Shown here: positions 34,895 through 43,184 of the stretch, piece after piece
Position numbering within the stretch: position 1 is the stretch's first letter
Layout: every line of letters begins with the position of its first letter
Source: Roseobacter sp. GAI101
Lineage (GTDB): Bacteria; Pseudomonadota; Alphaproteobacteria; Rhodobacterales; Rhodobacteraceae
Length of the DNA stretch: 64,000 nt
Direction of reading: 5' to 3'
Assembly (NCBI RefSeq): GCF_000156335.1
Contig: NZ_DS999213.1
Coordinates: forward strand, 3,510,491-3,574,490
Translations under genes and position numbers: made by a program
The notes under the pieces: model-generated
Told to the model about the DNA's origin: nothing
What the model saw: only the letters and a program-made list of their open reading frames with translations
Database searches by the model: none

Positions 34895-36600
34895 TTTGTT
34901 ACCTGTTCCTTTAGGATCGACGATGTCAGCGACAACATCAGGTAGATGCCCGCAAAGATCAGGAATGTCAAAATGGTGTTCTCGAACTTGCGGGGATAGG
35001 ACGGGGCCTGTGATGCGACAGGGCGCACCGCAACGGTCAAATAGCGCACCTGCCGCTGGGCTTCGGTGCGGGCCTGTTCCATCTGGGTTTGCGACGCCTG
35101 CAGGGACATGTCCGCCGCCGCAAGGTCGGCCTGCGCAAGCTGCAGGCTGACCGCCTGCTGCGCGAGTGAATTCGTGCCCTCGGTCGCGTTGTTCATCCGT
35201 TCGTTCAGGCGGTCAAGCTGCGCCGAAATGCGCCGTACGTCGCCCTGAACGCCGTCCACCTTGGCGCGGTTGGGGCGGGGGTTGTCCAGCAACGCCGCCA
35301 GCTCAAGCTCTTTTTCCAGCAGGAGCGTTTCGTAATTCGTGATCTGTCCCCGGATCGAGGCAATGACCGCTTCCGGGTCGACCCCGTTTTCAACCTGAAG
35401 CTTGATCAGCGCTTCCTGAGCTTCGCGCCGTTGTTTCACAGTGGTCTCGAACGCAGTGAGGGCATCGCGCATGCCGTCTTCGCGCTTTTGCTGCGACAGG
35501 GCGTTCACGCGTTCTTCGGCATATTCCAGAAGATGTTCGGAAAAATCGGCCGAGACGGCGGGGTCGGCGGCGATCACCTCCATCCGGATCATGCCTTCGG
35601 TCGGATCATAACCGATCTTCACGTTCTTCTTGTAGAATTTATACGCCACCTCGTTCGAGGCCTCCGGGTCGAGCCGTTGGATCGGGTCGATCTTGGGGTC
35701 CGAAAAATGCGAGACGAACCCGACATCCTTGTCCAGTCTCAACATCGCATCCTTGGACTGGAGATAGCTTTGGGTGGCGATGCTGTCGGCCGAGTTTGCA
35801 AATTGCGTCGGCAACAGACCCCCAAGCGGGCCCATGCCCCCAGACCCTTCGTTCTGGATGATCAGGAACTGGCTGTCCGTGGCATACATCGGGGTCGCGA
35901 TATTGTAGAAGTAATACCCGCCCATGATCGTCGGCAGGCCAACGAAAAACAGCAGCCGCACCATAAGCAGGCCCATCTTGCGGCGGCGGCGTTTGGTGAT
36001 ATCGCGCTGGATGTCCGAGATTTCGCGCATCCGGCGGTCCATCGGGGACAGTTCGGTCGAGGGCAGGTTCTTGCCGCCGACAGGGACAGTCTGGGGCAGC
36101 TGGATGCGGCCCCTGCCATGCGGGTCGCCACCACCGGACACGCCTTGGGGCACCACCAGTTCCAGCATGTTCGAGCGTTGGAAAGGGTCGATCCCCTCGC
36201 TGCGCAACAGCCGTACGGCATCAAAGTCAGAGGTTGGCGCAAGGCCATGTTTTTGGGCGACGCGCCGCGCCATGCGCAACTGGCGACCCGTCAATCCTTC
36301 GCGGCGGATCGCATCCATGTCCTGTTCGCCGCTGACTTCGGCAGCGGAGGCGACTTCGCCTTCGCGGGCTTCGGACGCGACGGGAACGTCGGGCGCGTGG
36401 TTGGACGGTGCGTCGTCTGGCACGGGGCGCGGCCCTGAGGGCGAGGGGCTGGGGGGCGGACGCAACGCTTGTGCGGGATCACGTGCCGCGCGCGTCGCCG
36501 GGTCTGCGGGCGCAGGTCCGGGTCTGGTGGGGGCCGCCGCCGGTTCAATCGGCGTATTGCGTTTGATGCGGAATTTTCTAGCCTTGGGTTTCGTAGTCAT
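34891..36600 (-). CDS. Capsule polysaccharide export inner-membrane protein (KpsE/polysaccharide co-polymerase-like)
   Basis: About 569 residues. A long disordered Pro/Ala-rich N-terminus (about 1-110), then a cytoplasmic segment, a transmembrane helix ([14 protein letters not shown], near 212-235), a periplasmic part with coiled coil (about 370-500) and a C-terminal helix ([12 protein letters not shown]). This is the two-helix, coiled-coil layout of KpsE/Wzc-N export proteins, which link the ABC exporter to the outer-membrane channel. The start at 36600 lies 23 bases inside the kpsT-like gene; the upstream extension of 57 codons is rejected. The N-terminal tail is longer than in KpsE. Confidence 0.8.
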   Translation of the reverse strand: MTTKPKARKFRIKRNTPIEPAAAPTRPGPAPADPATRAARDPAQALRPPPSPSPSGPRPVPDDAPSNHAPDVPVASEAREGEVASAAEVSGEQDMDAIRREGLTGRQLRMARRVAQKHGLAPTSDFDAVRLLRSEGIDPFQRSNMLELVVPQGVSGGGDPHGRGRIQLPQTVPVGGKNLPSTELSPMDRRMREISDIQRDITKRRRRKMGLLMVRLLFFVGLPTIMGGYYFYNIATPMYATDSQFLIIQNEGSGGMGPLGGLLPTQFANSADSIATQSYLQSKDAMLRLDKDVGFVSHFSDPKIDPIQRLDPEASNEVAYKFYKKNVKIGYDPTEGMIRMEVIAADPAVSADFSEHLLEYAEERVNALSQQKREDGMRDALTAFETTVKQRREAQEALIKLQVENGVDPEAVIASIRGQITNYETLLLEKELELAALLDNPRPNRAKVDGVQGDVRRISAQLDRLNERMNNATEGTNSLAQQAVSLQLAQADLAAADMSLQASQTQMEQARTEAQRQVRYLTVAVRPVASQAPSYPRKFENTILTFLIFAGIYLMLSLTSSILKEQVTK

Positions 36601-37237
36601 AAAGCTGTTTCGCCTCTTCCAAGGTGTCGAATATATGAAGCTTTCCGCCCAGCAAGACGCCGGCGGAACGCGCGAATTGTTGCAACGTCTCGGGCTGGTG
36701 CGAAACGATGATGATGGTCGTCGTGCGCAACCGTTCCTGCAGAATTTCGCCTGCTTTCCTGTTGAATTCAACGTCTGTCGTGGTCGGCATGCCTTCGTCG
36801 ATCAAATAGATATCGAAATCAAGGGCCAGCAGCAGCGCAAAGGAAAACCGTGACCGCATACCGGCCGAATAGGTGCCCAGGGGCTGGTCGAAATATTCGC
36901 CAAGCCCACAAAGCCATCTGCAAAAGCTTTCGACGTAATCCGGGTCCAACCCGTACAGCCGCGCGATGTAGCGCGCGTTTTCCATCGCCGACACTTTGCT
37001 GACGACGCCGCCCATGAAGCCAAGGGGAAAGCTGATGTTGCACCCCCGCCTGATTTCCCCTTCGTCAGGTTTTTCCAGACCGGCCATCATGTTGATCAGT
37101 GTTGATTTTCCGGTGCCGTTGGGGGCCAGAATGCCAAGCGAATTGCCGATCTCCACGCGGAACGACACATGGTCAAGGATGACCTTGTGCTGTGTGCCAG
37201 TCCAAAAGGACTTGGAGACGTTATCGAATTCCAGCAT
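36578..37237 (-). CDS. Polysaccharide ABC exporter ATPase, KpsT-like
   Basis: A 219-residue ATP-binding protein of the capsule/teichoic-acid export type. Walker A is LAPNGTGKST, the signature is the unusual YSAGMRSR of KpsT, Walker B is YLIDEGM and the H-loop is VSHQP. It should energise export of a polysaccharide across the inner membrane. It opens a three-gene operon kpsT-kpsE-kdsA. The permease (KpsM) is not next to it or anywhere in the window. Confidence 0.85.
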   Translation of the reverse strand: MLEFDNVSKSFWTGTQHKVILDHVSFRVEIGNSLGILAPNGTGKSTLINMMAGLEKPDEGEIRRGCNISFPLGFMGGVVSKVSAMENARYIARLYGLDPDYVESFCRWLCGLGEYFDQPLGTYSAGMRSRFSFALLLALDFDIYLIDEGMPTTTDVEFNRKAGEILQERLRTTTIIIVSHQPETLQQFARSAGVLLGGKLHIFDTLEEAKQLYDYETQG

Positions 37238-37321
37238 GCCTGCTCCGGTGGTGCGCGTTTCGCTTGGACCATCCCCCTTTTGAATGGAGGTATGATTAAA
37301 TTCTATCCCCTGATATTGGCC

Positions 37322-37353
37322 ACATTATGTCCGATTTCGCGCATAATGTACAA
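37322..37353 (-). promoter_or_regulatory. Inverted repeat overlapping a putative promoter of the export operon
   Basis: ACATTATG (37322-37329) and CATAATGT (37342-37349) are perfect inverted arms separated by 12 bases. On the minus strand they overlap a promoter-like TTGTAC (37353-37348) and CATAAT (37329-37324) with 18-base spacing. A regulator bound here would block transcription of kpsT-kpsE-kdsA. Confidence 0.45.
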
Positions 37354-37400
37354 CGTCGTCAAGGCTGCTGCACCTATCAGCAAGACAGGCCCCTCTGCGC

Positions 37401-38300
37401 TTAATGCCCGATCAGGGTGGATTGTGTGCACCCGTCGCTTGCGGTTTCCAGTTCGAAAGTAATGTGGTGCAGGTCGAATTGCGTAACCAGCAGGGATTTG
37501 AGGGATTTGCGCAGGCCGCCGTGGTGCACGTCTTCGCTGACCACGACATGCGCCTCGAGGGCGGACCCGTGTTCCTGCATCATCCACAAATGCACATGGT
37601 GCACGTCTTCGACGTCGGGATGCGCGCGCATGGCGGCAATGATGCTTTCGGTTTCAAGATGCGGGGGGCTTGCCAGCATCAGGATCCGGGCGACCTGCGG
37701 CAATTCGGTCGCGGATTGCCACAGGATATAGCCTGCGATCATCAGCGTCGCCAACGGGTCAACCCATGTCCAGCCAAACAACAGCACCAGCGTGCCCGCA
37801 ATGATCACCGCGACGGACCCCAAGGCGTCTGCAACATTGTGCAGGAATGCCGCGCGGATATTGACGCTGTTTTTCGAGTCGCGGTAGGTCAGCGCGGCAG
37901 TTGCCAGGTCGATCAGCAGCGCAAACCCTGCAACGGCAATCACGATCCATCCCGTCACAGGCGACGGATCGGCAAAGCGCATCACGGCTTCGACGATCAG
38001 ATACAGGCCGATCACGATCAGCGTGGTATAGTTGATAAGAGCGGCGACAGCCTCGATCCGGCCATAGCCGAATGTCATGTTCGCATTGGCGGGCCGCCGC
38101 GCGATCTTGCGGGCGGCATAGGCGATGATCAGGGCGATGGCGTCACTGAAATTATGCAGCGCGTCGGCGATCAGCGACAGGCTGCCCGCGAAAATGCCGC
38201 CGATGATCTGGGCCACGGTCAGGCCAAGGTTGATCAGGACCGCGAGGGCGATCTTGAAATCTCCTGAATTCGGATCCACGTGGTGATGAGAGTGTGCCAT
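37401..38300 (-). CDS. Cation diffusion facilitator (CzcD/ZitB-like) metal exporter
   Basis: A 299-residue CDF transporter with six transmembrane helices and a His-rich N-terminus (MAHSHHHVD). The zinc-site motifs are DALHNFSD in helix 2 and FLHNVADAL in helix 5; the cytoplasmic C-terminal domain includes DVEDVHHVHLW. It exports Zn2+, and possibly Cd2+ or Co2+, in exchange for protons. The start at 38300 lies 22 bases after the ArsR-family gene, so both are one operon. Confidence 0.9.
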   Translation of the reverse strand: MAHSHHHVDPNSGDFKIALAVLINLGLTVAQIIGGIFAGSLSLIADALHNFSDAIALIIAYAARKIARRPANANMTFGYGRIEAVAALINYTTLIVIGLYLIVEAVMRFADPSPVTGWIVIAVAGFALLIDLATAALTYRDSKNSVNIRAAFLHNVADALGSVAVIIAGTLVLLFGWTWVDPLATLMIAGYILWQSATELPQVARILMLASPPHLETESIIAAMRAHPDVEDVHHVHLWMMQEHGSALEAHVVVSEDVHHGGLRKSLKSLLVTQFDLHHITFELETASDGCTQSTLIGH

Positions 38301-38322
38301 AGATGATATTCCGTTCAAGGGG

Positions 38323-38667
38323 TTAGTCGTGCGTGTGGTCAGGGCAGGGCGTGTCTGCATCCGCGCAGCATTCGGTCAGCAGGAACCGTGACAGATCGTG
38401 CACGGCGTCATGCGCGACGGCGGCGCAGATGATGCTGCGGCCTTGGCGCTGCTGCTGCACCAGCCCCGCGGCGACCAGCAGTTTGACATGGTGGGTCAGG
38501 GTTGATCCGCTGATCCCGGACCGTCTTCCGATCGTACCGATGGTCAAGCCCTCAGGCCCTGCGCGCACCAGAATGCGCAAGACATGCAGGCGCTGTTCGG
38601 ACCCGAGGGCCGCAAATCGGGCGGCGGCAAGGGTCAGGTCTTGGGGGGGAAGGTCTAATTTTTCCAT
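38323..38667 (-). CDS. ArsR/SmtB-family metal-responsive repressor
   Basis: A 114-residue winged-helix repressor. The recognition helix is in ISGSTLTHHVKLLVAAGLV. The C-terminal tail CCADADTPCPDHTHD has three Cys and two His and could be a metal site. It most likely represses itself and the CDF exporter until Zn, Cd or a similar ion binds. The start at 38667 lies within one of two palindromes upstream. A longer frame running through the promoter is rejected. Confidence 0.88.
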   Translation of the reverse strand: MEKLDLPPQDLTLAAARFAALGSEQRLHVLRILVRAGPEGLTIGTIGRRSGISGSTLTHHVKLLVAAGLVQQQRQGRSIICAAVAHDAVHDLSRFLLTECCADADTPCPDHTHD

Positions 38668-38727
38668 ATTTCTAGAAATATAGTAATAATGGGCGTGGTC
38701 AAGCTTATTTCGATAATTGTCGAAATA
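38666..38727. promoter_or_regulatory. Two AT-rich palindromes, probable ArsR operators
   Basis: ATATTTCTAGAAATAT (38666-38681) is a perfect 16-base palindrome overlapping the repressor start. TATTTCGA and TCGAAATA (38706-38713 and 38720-38727) are perfect inverted arms with a 6-base spacer. Both share the ATTTC...GAAAT core and lie in the divergent gap, 51-110 bases before the glycosylase gene. Confidence 0.65.
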
Positions 38728-38777
38728 TATATCCGTCACCTGTTTGAAACCGGCGTGGTGCCGCCTATCTGACTGCC

Positions 38778-39365
38778 ATGACCGATATCCGCGACCGCTT
38801 GCAGGCCTGTACCCTTTGCGCCGACCGTTTTGCCGCCACGGCGACGGCGCATCGCCCGAACCCGGTGGTCTGGTTCCAACCCGGCGCACGGTTGCTGATC
38901 GCGTCTCAGGCACCCGGGCTGCGGGTGCATGAAGCCAACACACCCTTCTGGGATCAATCGGGGAAGCGGCTGCGCGACTGGCTGGGCCTTGACGAAGCAG
39001 CGTTCTACGACCGGTCCCGCGTGGCGATCATCCCGATGGCGTTCTGTTTTCCGGGCTACGATACGAAAAGCAGCGATCTGCCACCGCCGCCTGTCTGCGC
39101 CAGAACCTGGCGGACAGGGGCATTGGCGACGGTCCCCGATATCCGCCTGACAATCCTGATCGGGGGGCACGCCATGCGGTATCATTTGCCGGATTTCACC
39201 ACGGTGACCCGCGCTGTCGCCGACTGGCGCGACCATCCGCCGGGCGTCTTTGCCTTGCCACATCCGTCTTGGCGCAATACCGCTTGGCTCAAGAAAAATC
39301 CGTGGTTCGAGGAAGACGTGCTTCCCCGGCTGCGCGCCGCCGTAAAGGATGTGATGCATGACTGA
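38778..39365 (+). CDS. Uracil-DNA glycosylase family protein with four cysteines
   Basis: A 195-residue uracil-DNA glycosylase-superfamily protein. Motif 1 is SQAPGLRVHE and motif 2 is HPSWRN. Cysteines C11 and C14 (CTLC), C90 (FCFPG) and C107 lie at spacings like those that bind a 4Fe-4S cluster in family 4 enzymes. It should excise uracil or a related base from DNA, but the altered motif 1 and the known diversity of this group leave the lesion open. It is divergent from the ArsR repressor and its end overlaps the next gene by 8 bases. Confidence 0.8.
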   Translation: MTDIRDRLQACTLCADRFAATATAHRPNPVVWFQPGARLLIASQAPGLRVHEANTPFWDQSGKRLRDWLGLDEAAFYDRSRVAIIPMAFCFPGYDTKSSDLPPPPVCARTWRTGALATVPDIRLTILIGGHAMRYHLPDFTTVTRAVADWRDHPPGVFALPHPSWRNTAWLKKNPWFEEDVLPRLRAAVKDVMHD

Positions 39366-40143
39366 CCAGACCCCCTTTGATGTTGCCCATGCCGCCATGA
39401 TGGCGGACGAGACCGACGATGCCGCCCGCCTGCGGTTTTACGAGCGTATGGCGGATGTGGAATTGTTCTTGCTGCTCGAGGACGAGCCTGACGCCGATCA
39501 GGTCAGCCCCGTCTTGCTGGACGACGCCTATGTGCTGGTTTTTGACCGGATCGAACGGCTGGCGGCCTATGTCGGCCATGCGGCCCCTTATGTCGCCCTG
39601 TCCGGTCGCGCGATCGCGGGGATGCTTGAGGGCCAGCCCCTTGGCATGGCCGTGAACGTGAACGTCGCGCCATCGGCGATCTTGCTGCCGGACAGCGCGG
39701 TGGCATGGCTGCGCGACACGCTGGCCCACGCCCCGGGCGAGGTGGAGGCGAAGATCGACCGTGTGATCCCGCCCAAAGGCCTGCCCGAAATATTGATCGC
39801 CGCGATTGATGCCAAGCTGGCCACCGCCACGGGCATGGCGGCTGGCGCGTGGCTTGTGGGCGTCGAATACGCGGGCGGCGGGCGCGGGCATCTGCTGGGG
39901 TTCGTCGGTGCCATTCCACGGGCGCAAGACGCCTTGGTGCGCGCCGCCTCCGAGGCGTTGACATTTTCGGGGATCGAGGCCGGTGCCATGGACGTGGGTT
40001 TCTTTGCGCCCTCCGATCCGACGGTCGAAAAACTGTCGAAGGTCGGTCTGCGGTTCGATCTGCCGCAGATGGAGGCGCTGCAAAAGACCCCTCGGATGGA
40101 GGCTCCCGGCTCTGATCCGTCTAAGCCGCCGATTTTGCGATAA
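39358..40143 (+). CDS. SseB-family protein
   Basis: A 261-residue protein with an N-terminal SseB domain (about 15-130; FYERMADVELFLLLEDE and LPDSAVAWLRD) and a C-terminal SseB-like domain. SseB was named for enhanced serine sensitivity in E. coli; its molecular function is unknown. No signal peptide or membrane segment is seen. It is coupled to the glycosylase gene by an 8-base overlap. The 156 bases after it, up to the convergent ugpC, hold no gene or clear terminator that I can see. Confidence 0.75.
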   Translation: MTDQTPFDVAHAAMMADETDDAARLRFYERMADVELFLLLEDEPDADQVSPVLLDDAYVLVFDRIERLAAYVGHAAPYVALSGRAIAGMLEGQPLGMAVNVNVAPSAILLPDSAVAWLRDTLAHAPGEVEAKIDRVIPPKGLPEILIAAIDAKLATATGMAAGAWLVGVEYAGGGRGHLLGFVGAIPRAQDALVRAASEALTFSGIEAGAMDVGFFAPSDPTVEKLSKVGLRFDLPQMEALQKTPRMEAPGSDPSKPPILR

Positions 40144-40299
40144 GGCCGTCGAAAGGCGGTGGCACTTGGTTTGGCGAGGGGAGTGATCGTGGACAGATGA
40201 TTTGCGCCGCGCGCTTCCTGGGTTTTGTCAGATTATATGTAAAAAGCGATCGTAAACCGCCTGGCAGGGCTGAAAGACGTTTGGAAGGCTGGACGACCG

Positions 40300-41355
40300 T
40301 TATGCCGTGCGGCGCAAACCGGATGCTGCATCGAACAGGTGGGCTTTGCCGGGGTCTATCGCGAAGCGCAATTCGCGGGTGTCAGGTGTCAGCAGATGCA
40401 CGCCTTGCATGCTGGCAGTGAACGGCTCTGACGAGCCTGACAACTTGCCGTGCAGCAAAGTGTTCGCGCCCAGCGGTTCCGCCATTTGAACGGTCACGGA
40501 AATTGGACCGTTGTCGTCAAAATGCAGGTGCTCCGGTCTGATGCCCAGTTTGACGGGGCCATCGCTGCCGACGGCCGGAGCCACCGGGATACCGCCCAAC
40601 AGGACGTGCCCGCCCTGCACATGCGCGTCGACGATATTCATCGCGGGGCTGCCGATGAACTGGGCGGCGAACAACGTGCGCGGCGTCTCGTAGACTTCGA
40701 GAGGCGTGCCGATCTGTTCCGCCACGCCCGCGTTCATCACGATCATGCGGTCCGCCATCGTCATGGCTTCGACCTGGTCATGGGTCACGTAAAGCGCTGT
40801 GATCCCAAGTTTGGATTGCAGTTCCTTTATCTCGAGCCGCATTTGCACCCGCAGTTTTGCATCAAGGTTGGACAGTGGTTCGTCGAACAGGAACACCGCC
40901 GGTTCGCGCACGATGGCACGGCCCATCGCCACACGTTGCCGCTGGCCGCCGGACAACTGCCTTGGTTTGCGATCCAGCAGGGGTTCAAGTTGCAGCAGCC
41001 GTGCCGCCGCGATGACCTTGGCGTTGATCTCGTTCTTGGGCAGCCGCGCGATCTTCAGCCCGTAGCCCATGTTCTCGCGCACCGACATGTGCGGGTAAAG
41101 GGCGTAATTCTGGAACACCATCGCGATGTCGCGGTCCATCGGTTCCTTGTCGTTTGCCCGCTGCCCGCCGATGAACACGTCGCCCGCCGATACGGTTTCC
41201 AGCCCTGCGACCATGCGCAACAAGGTTGATTTACCGCAGCCCGAAGGGCCGACGATGACGATGAATTCGCCGTCTTCGATGTCGGTGCTGATGCCATGGA
41301 TCACGTCTGTCGCACCAAAGCTTTTCTTGACGTCCCGCAGGGAAACCGTTGCCAT
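40300..41355 (-). CDS. ugpC: sn-glycerol-3-phosphate ABC importer ATPase UgpC
   Basis: A 351-residue ATPase of the MalK/UgpC group. Walker A is GPSGCGKST, signature LSGGQRQRV, Walker B FLFDEPLSNLDA, H-loop YVTHDQ. A C-terminal TOBE/OB domain (about 240-345) follows. It powers import of glycerol-3-phosphate or glycerophosphodiesters. Last gene of ugpBAEC, 3 bases after ugpE. MalK-type ATPases are often shared between importers. Confidence 0.92.
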   Translation of the reverse strand: MATVSLRDVKKSFGATDVIHGISTDIEDGEFIVIVGPSGCGKSTLLRMVAGLETVSAGDVFIGGQRANDKEPMDRDIAMVFQNYALYPHMSVRENMGYGLKIARLPKNEINAKVIAAARLLQLEPLLDRKPRQLSGGQRQRVAMGRAIVREPAVFLFDEPLSNLDAKLRVQMRLEIKELQSKLGITALYVTHDQVEAMTMADRMIVMNAGVAEQIGTPLEVYETPRTLFAAQFIGSPAMNIVDAHVQGGHVLLGGIPVAPAVGSDGPVKLGIRPEHLHFDDNGPISVTVQMAEPLGANTLLHGKLSGSSEPFTASMQGVHLLTPDTRELRFAIDPGKAHLFDAASGLRRTA

Positions 41356-41358
41356 ATG

Positions 41359-42228
41359 TTATTTCTCGCTATCGACAAGGCCGCGGATAAACAGCCGTTG
41401 CATGCTGACCACGACGATCACCGGAGGGATCATCGCAAGGATCGACGTGGCCATGATTACCGGCCATTCCGCCACATCATCGCCCGACGGAAACATCTGT
41501 CTGATGCCCATCACGATGGTGTTCATTTCAGGGTCGGTGGTGATCAGCAGCGGCCAGAGGTACTGGTTCCATCCGTAGATGAACAGGATCACGAACAGGG
41601 CGGCCACGTTCGTGCGGCTCATCGGGACGACGATATCCCAGAAGAACTGCATTGGGCTGGCACCGTCCACGCGGGCGGCCTCGGCCAGTTCGTCGGGTAT
41701 GGTCAGGAAGAACTGGCGGAACAGGAACGTGGCGGTGGCCGATGCAATCAGCGGCATGATCAGCCCGCCATAGCTGTTGAGCATGCCAAACCCTGCGACG
41801 ACCTCGTAGGTGGGCACGATGCGCACCTCGACGGGGAGCATCAGCGTCAGAAAGATCATCCAGAAAAACAGGATTTTGCCGGGAAACCGGAAATAGACGA
41901 TGGCAAAGGCAGACAGCAGCGAGATGACGATCTTGCCGACGGCAATGCCGATCGCCATCACGAGGCTGTTGAACAGCATCGTTGTCACGGGCACGTTCAC
42001 GCCGGAAAACAGCGCCTTCGAATAGTTTTCAAGGAACTGGTCCCCGGGCCACAGTGGCATCGGCGGTCTGACGATTTCGGGCTGGGTGACGGTCGACGCG
42101 ACAAAGGCCAGCCAGATCGGAAAGAAGATCACCAGCACGCCCAGTATCATCACGACATGGGTCAGCCACAGGCCTGCGCCGCGCTTTTCGACCATCCCGT
42201 GCGTGTCGCCGGTTTTGAAAAAAGCCAT
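41359..42228 (-). CDS. ugpE: Glycerol-3-phosphate ABC importer permease UgpE
   Basis: A 289-residue inner-membrane permease of the MalG type with six helices. The EAA loop that docks the ATPase reads [18 protein letters not shown]. Its ATG overlaps the last base of ugpA. The N-terminal cytoplasmic tail (about 20 residues) and SIPVMP-like end are typical of UgpE. Confidence 0.92.
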   Translation of the reverse strand: MAFFKTGDTHGMVEKRGAGLWLTHVVMILGVLVIFFPIWLAFVASTVTQPEIVRPPMPLWPGDQFLENYSKALFSGVNVPVTTMLFNSLVMAIGIAVGKIVISLLSAFAIVYFRFPGKILFFWMIFLTLMLPVEVRIVPTYEVVAGFGMLNSYGGLIMPLIASATATFLFRQFFLTIPDELAEAARVDGASPMQFFWDIVVPMSRTNVAALFVILFIYGWNQYLWPLLITTDPEMNTIVMGIRQMFPSGDDVAEWPVIMATSILAMIPPVIVVVSMQRLFIRGLVDSEK

Positions 42229-43109
42229 CAGTAATGCACCCGCTTTTCGACGAACTTGAACTGGACGATGGTCAGCACGCCCACGACGAACAGCAAGATC
42301 ACCGATTGCGCCGAGGACGACCCGAGGTCCTGTCCCACAAATCCGTCGGAGAAGACCTTGTAGACCAGGATCGTCGTGGATTGCTGCGGCCCGCCGGACG
42401 TGATCGTGTGGATCACGCCGAAGGTCTCGAAAAAGGCATAGACCACGTTTACCACCAGTAGGAAGAACGTGGTGGGAGACAAAAGCGGCAGCACGATCGT
42501 CCAGAATCGCCGCCAGAAACGGGCACCGTCGATCGCGGCGGCTTCGATCACCGAACGCGGCACGGCCTGCAAGGCTGCGAAGAAGAACAGAAAGTTATAG
42601 CTGATCCGCCCCCAGGAAGACGCGACCACCACAAGGCCCATTGCCTCGCCTCCGTTCAGGACATGGTTCCAGTCATAGCCAAGGGTGCCCAGATACCACG
42701 ACACCACGCCGACGCGGGTGTTGAACATGAAAAGCCACAGCACACCGGCAATCGCCGGGGCCACCGCATAGGGCCAGATCAACATGGTGCGGTACACGCC
42801 AGACCCTTTGATCAGCCGGTCGGCCATGACGGCCAGAAACAGCGCGGGGATCATCGAACACAGCGTTACGAGGATTGAAAACACCGCTGTCGTCACGAAG
42901 GAGGCGCGGTAGAATCTGTCGCCCAGCAGATATTCAAAGTTGCCCAAGCCGACATATTGCGACGACAATCCGAAAGGATCGGGGATGAAGAGCGACTGCC
43001 AGATCGCCTGTCCTGCCGGATAGAAAAAGAACACCGCCGAAATCACGACCTGAGGGGCGATCAGAAGCATCGGCAGCAACCAGCCACGAAACGTGACGCG
43101 TTTTTCCAT
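42228..43109 (-). CDS. ugpA: Glycerol-3-phosphate ABC importer permease UgpA
   Basis: A 293-residue MalF-type permease with six helices. Its EAA loop reads [18 protein letters not shown]. The segment [14 protein letters not shown] in the first helix is characteristic of UgpA. It is separated from ugpB by 75 bases that hold a strong hairpin. Confidence 0.92.
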   Translation of the reverse strand: MEKRVTFRGWLLPMLLIAPQVVISAVFFFYPAGQAIWQSLFIPDPFGLSSQYVGLGNFEYLLGDRFYRASFVTTAVFSILVTLCSMIPALFLAVMADRLIKGSGVYRTMLIWPYAVAPAIAGVLWLFMFNTRVGVVSWYLGTLGYDWNHVLNGGEAMGLVVVASSWGRISYNFLFFFAALQAVPRSVIEAAAIDGARFWRRFWTIVLPLLSPTTFFLLVVNVVYAFFETFGVIHTITSGGPQQSTTILVYKVFSDGFVGQDLGSSSAQSVILLFVVGVLTIVQFKFVEKRVHY

Positions 43110-43141
43110 GTCTGTGCCCCTTGTTCGTTATCCGCGCGTGA

Positions 43142-43169
43142 AAGGCAGGCCCAGCATCGGGCCTGCCTT
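43142..43169 (-). terminator. Intra-operon hairpin between ugpB and ugpA
   Basis: AAGGCAGGCCC (43142-43152) and GGGCCTGCCTT (43159-43169) form a perfect 11-bp stem with a 6-base loop and only TTTC after it on the minus strand. Placed right after the binding-protein gene, it probably stabilises ugpB mRNA or partly terminates, so that binding protein exceeds permease. Confidence 0.7.
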
Positions 43170-43184
43170 CTTTGTGCTGTTCGC

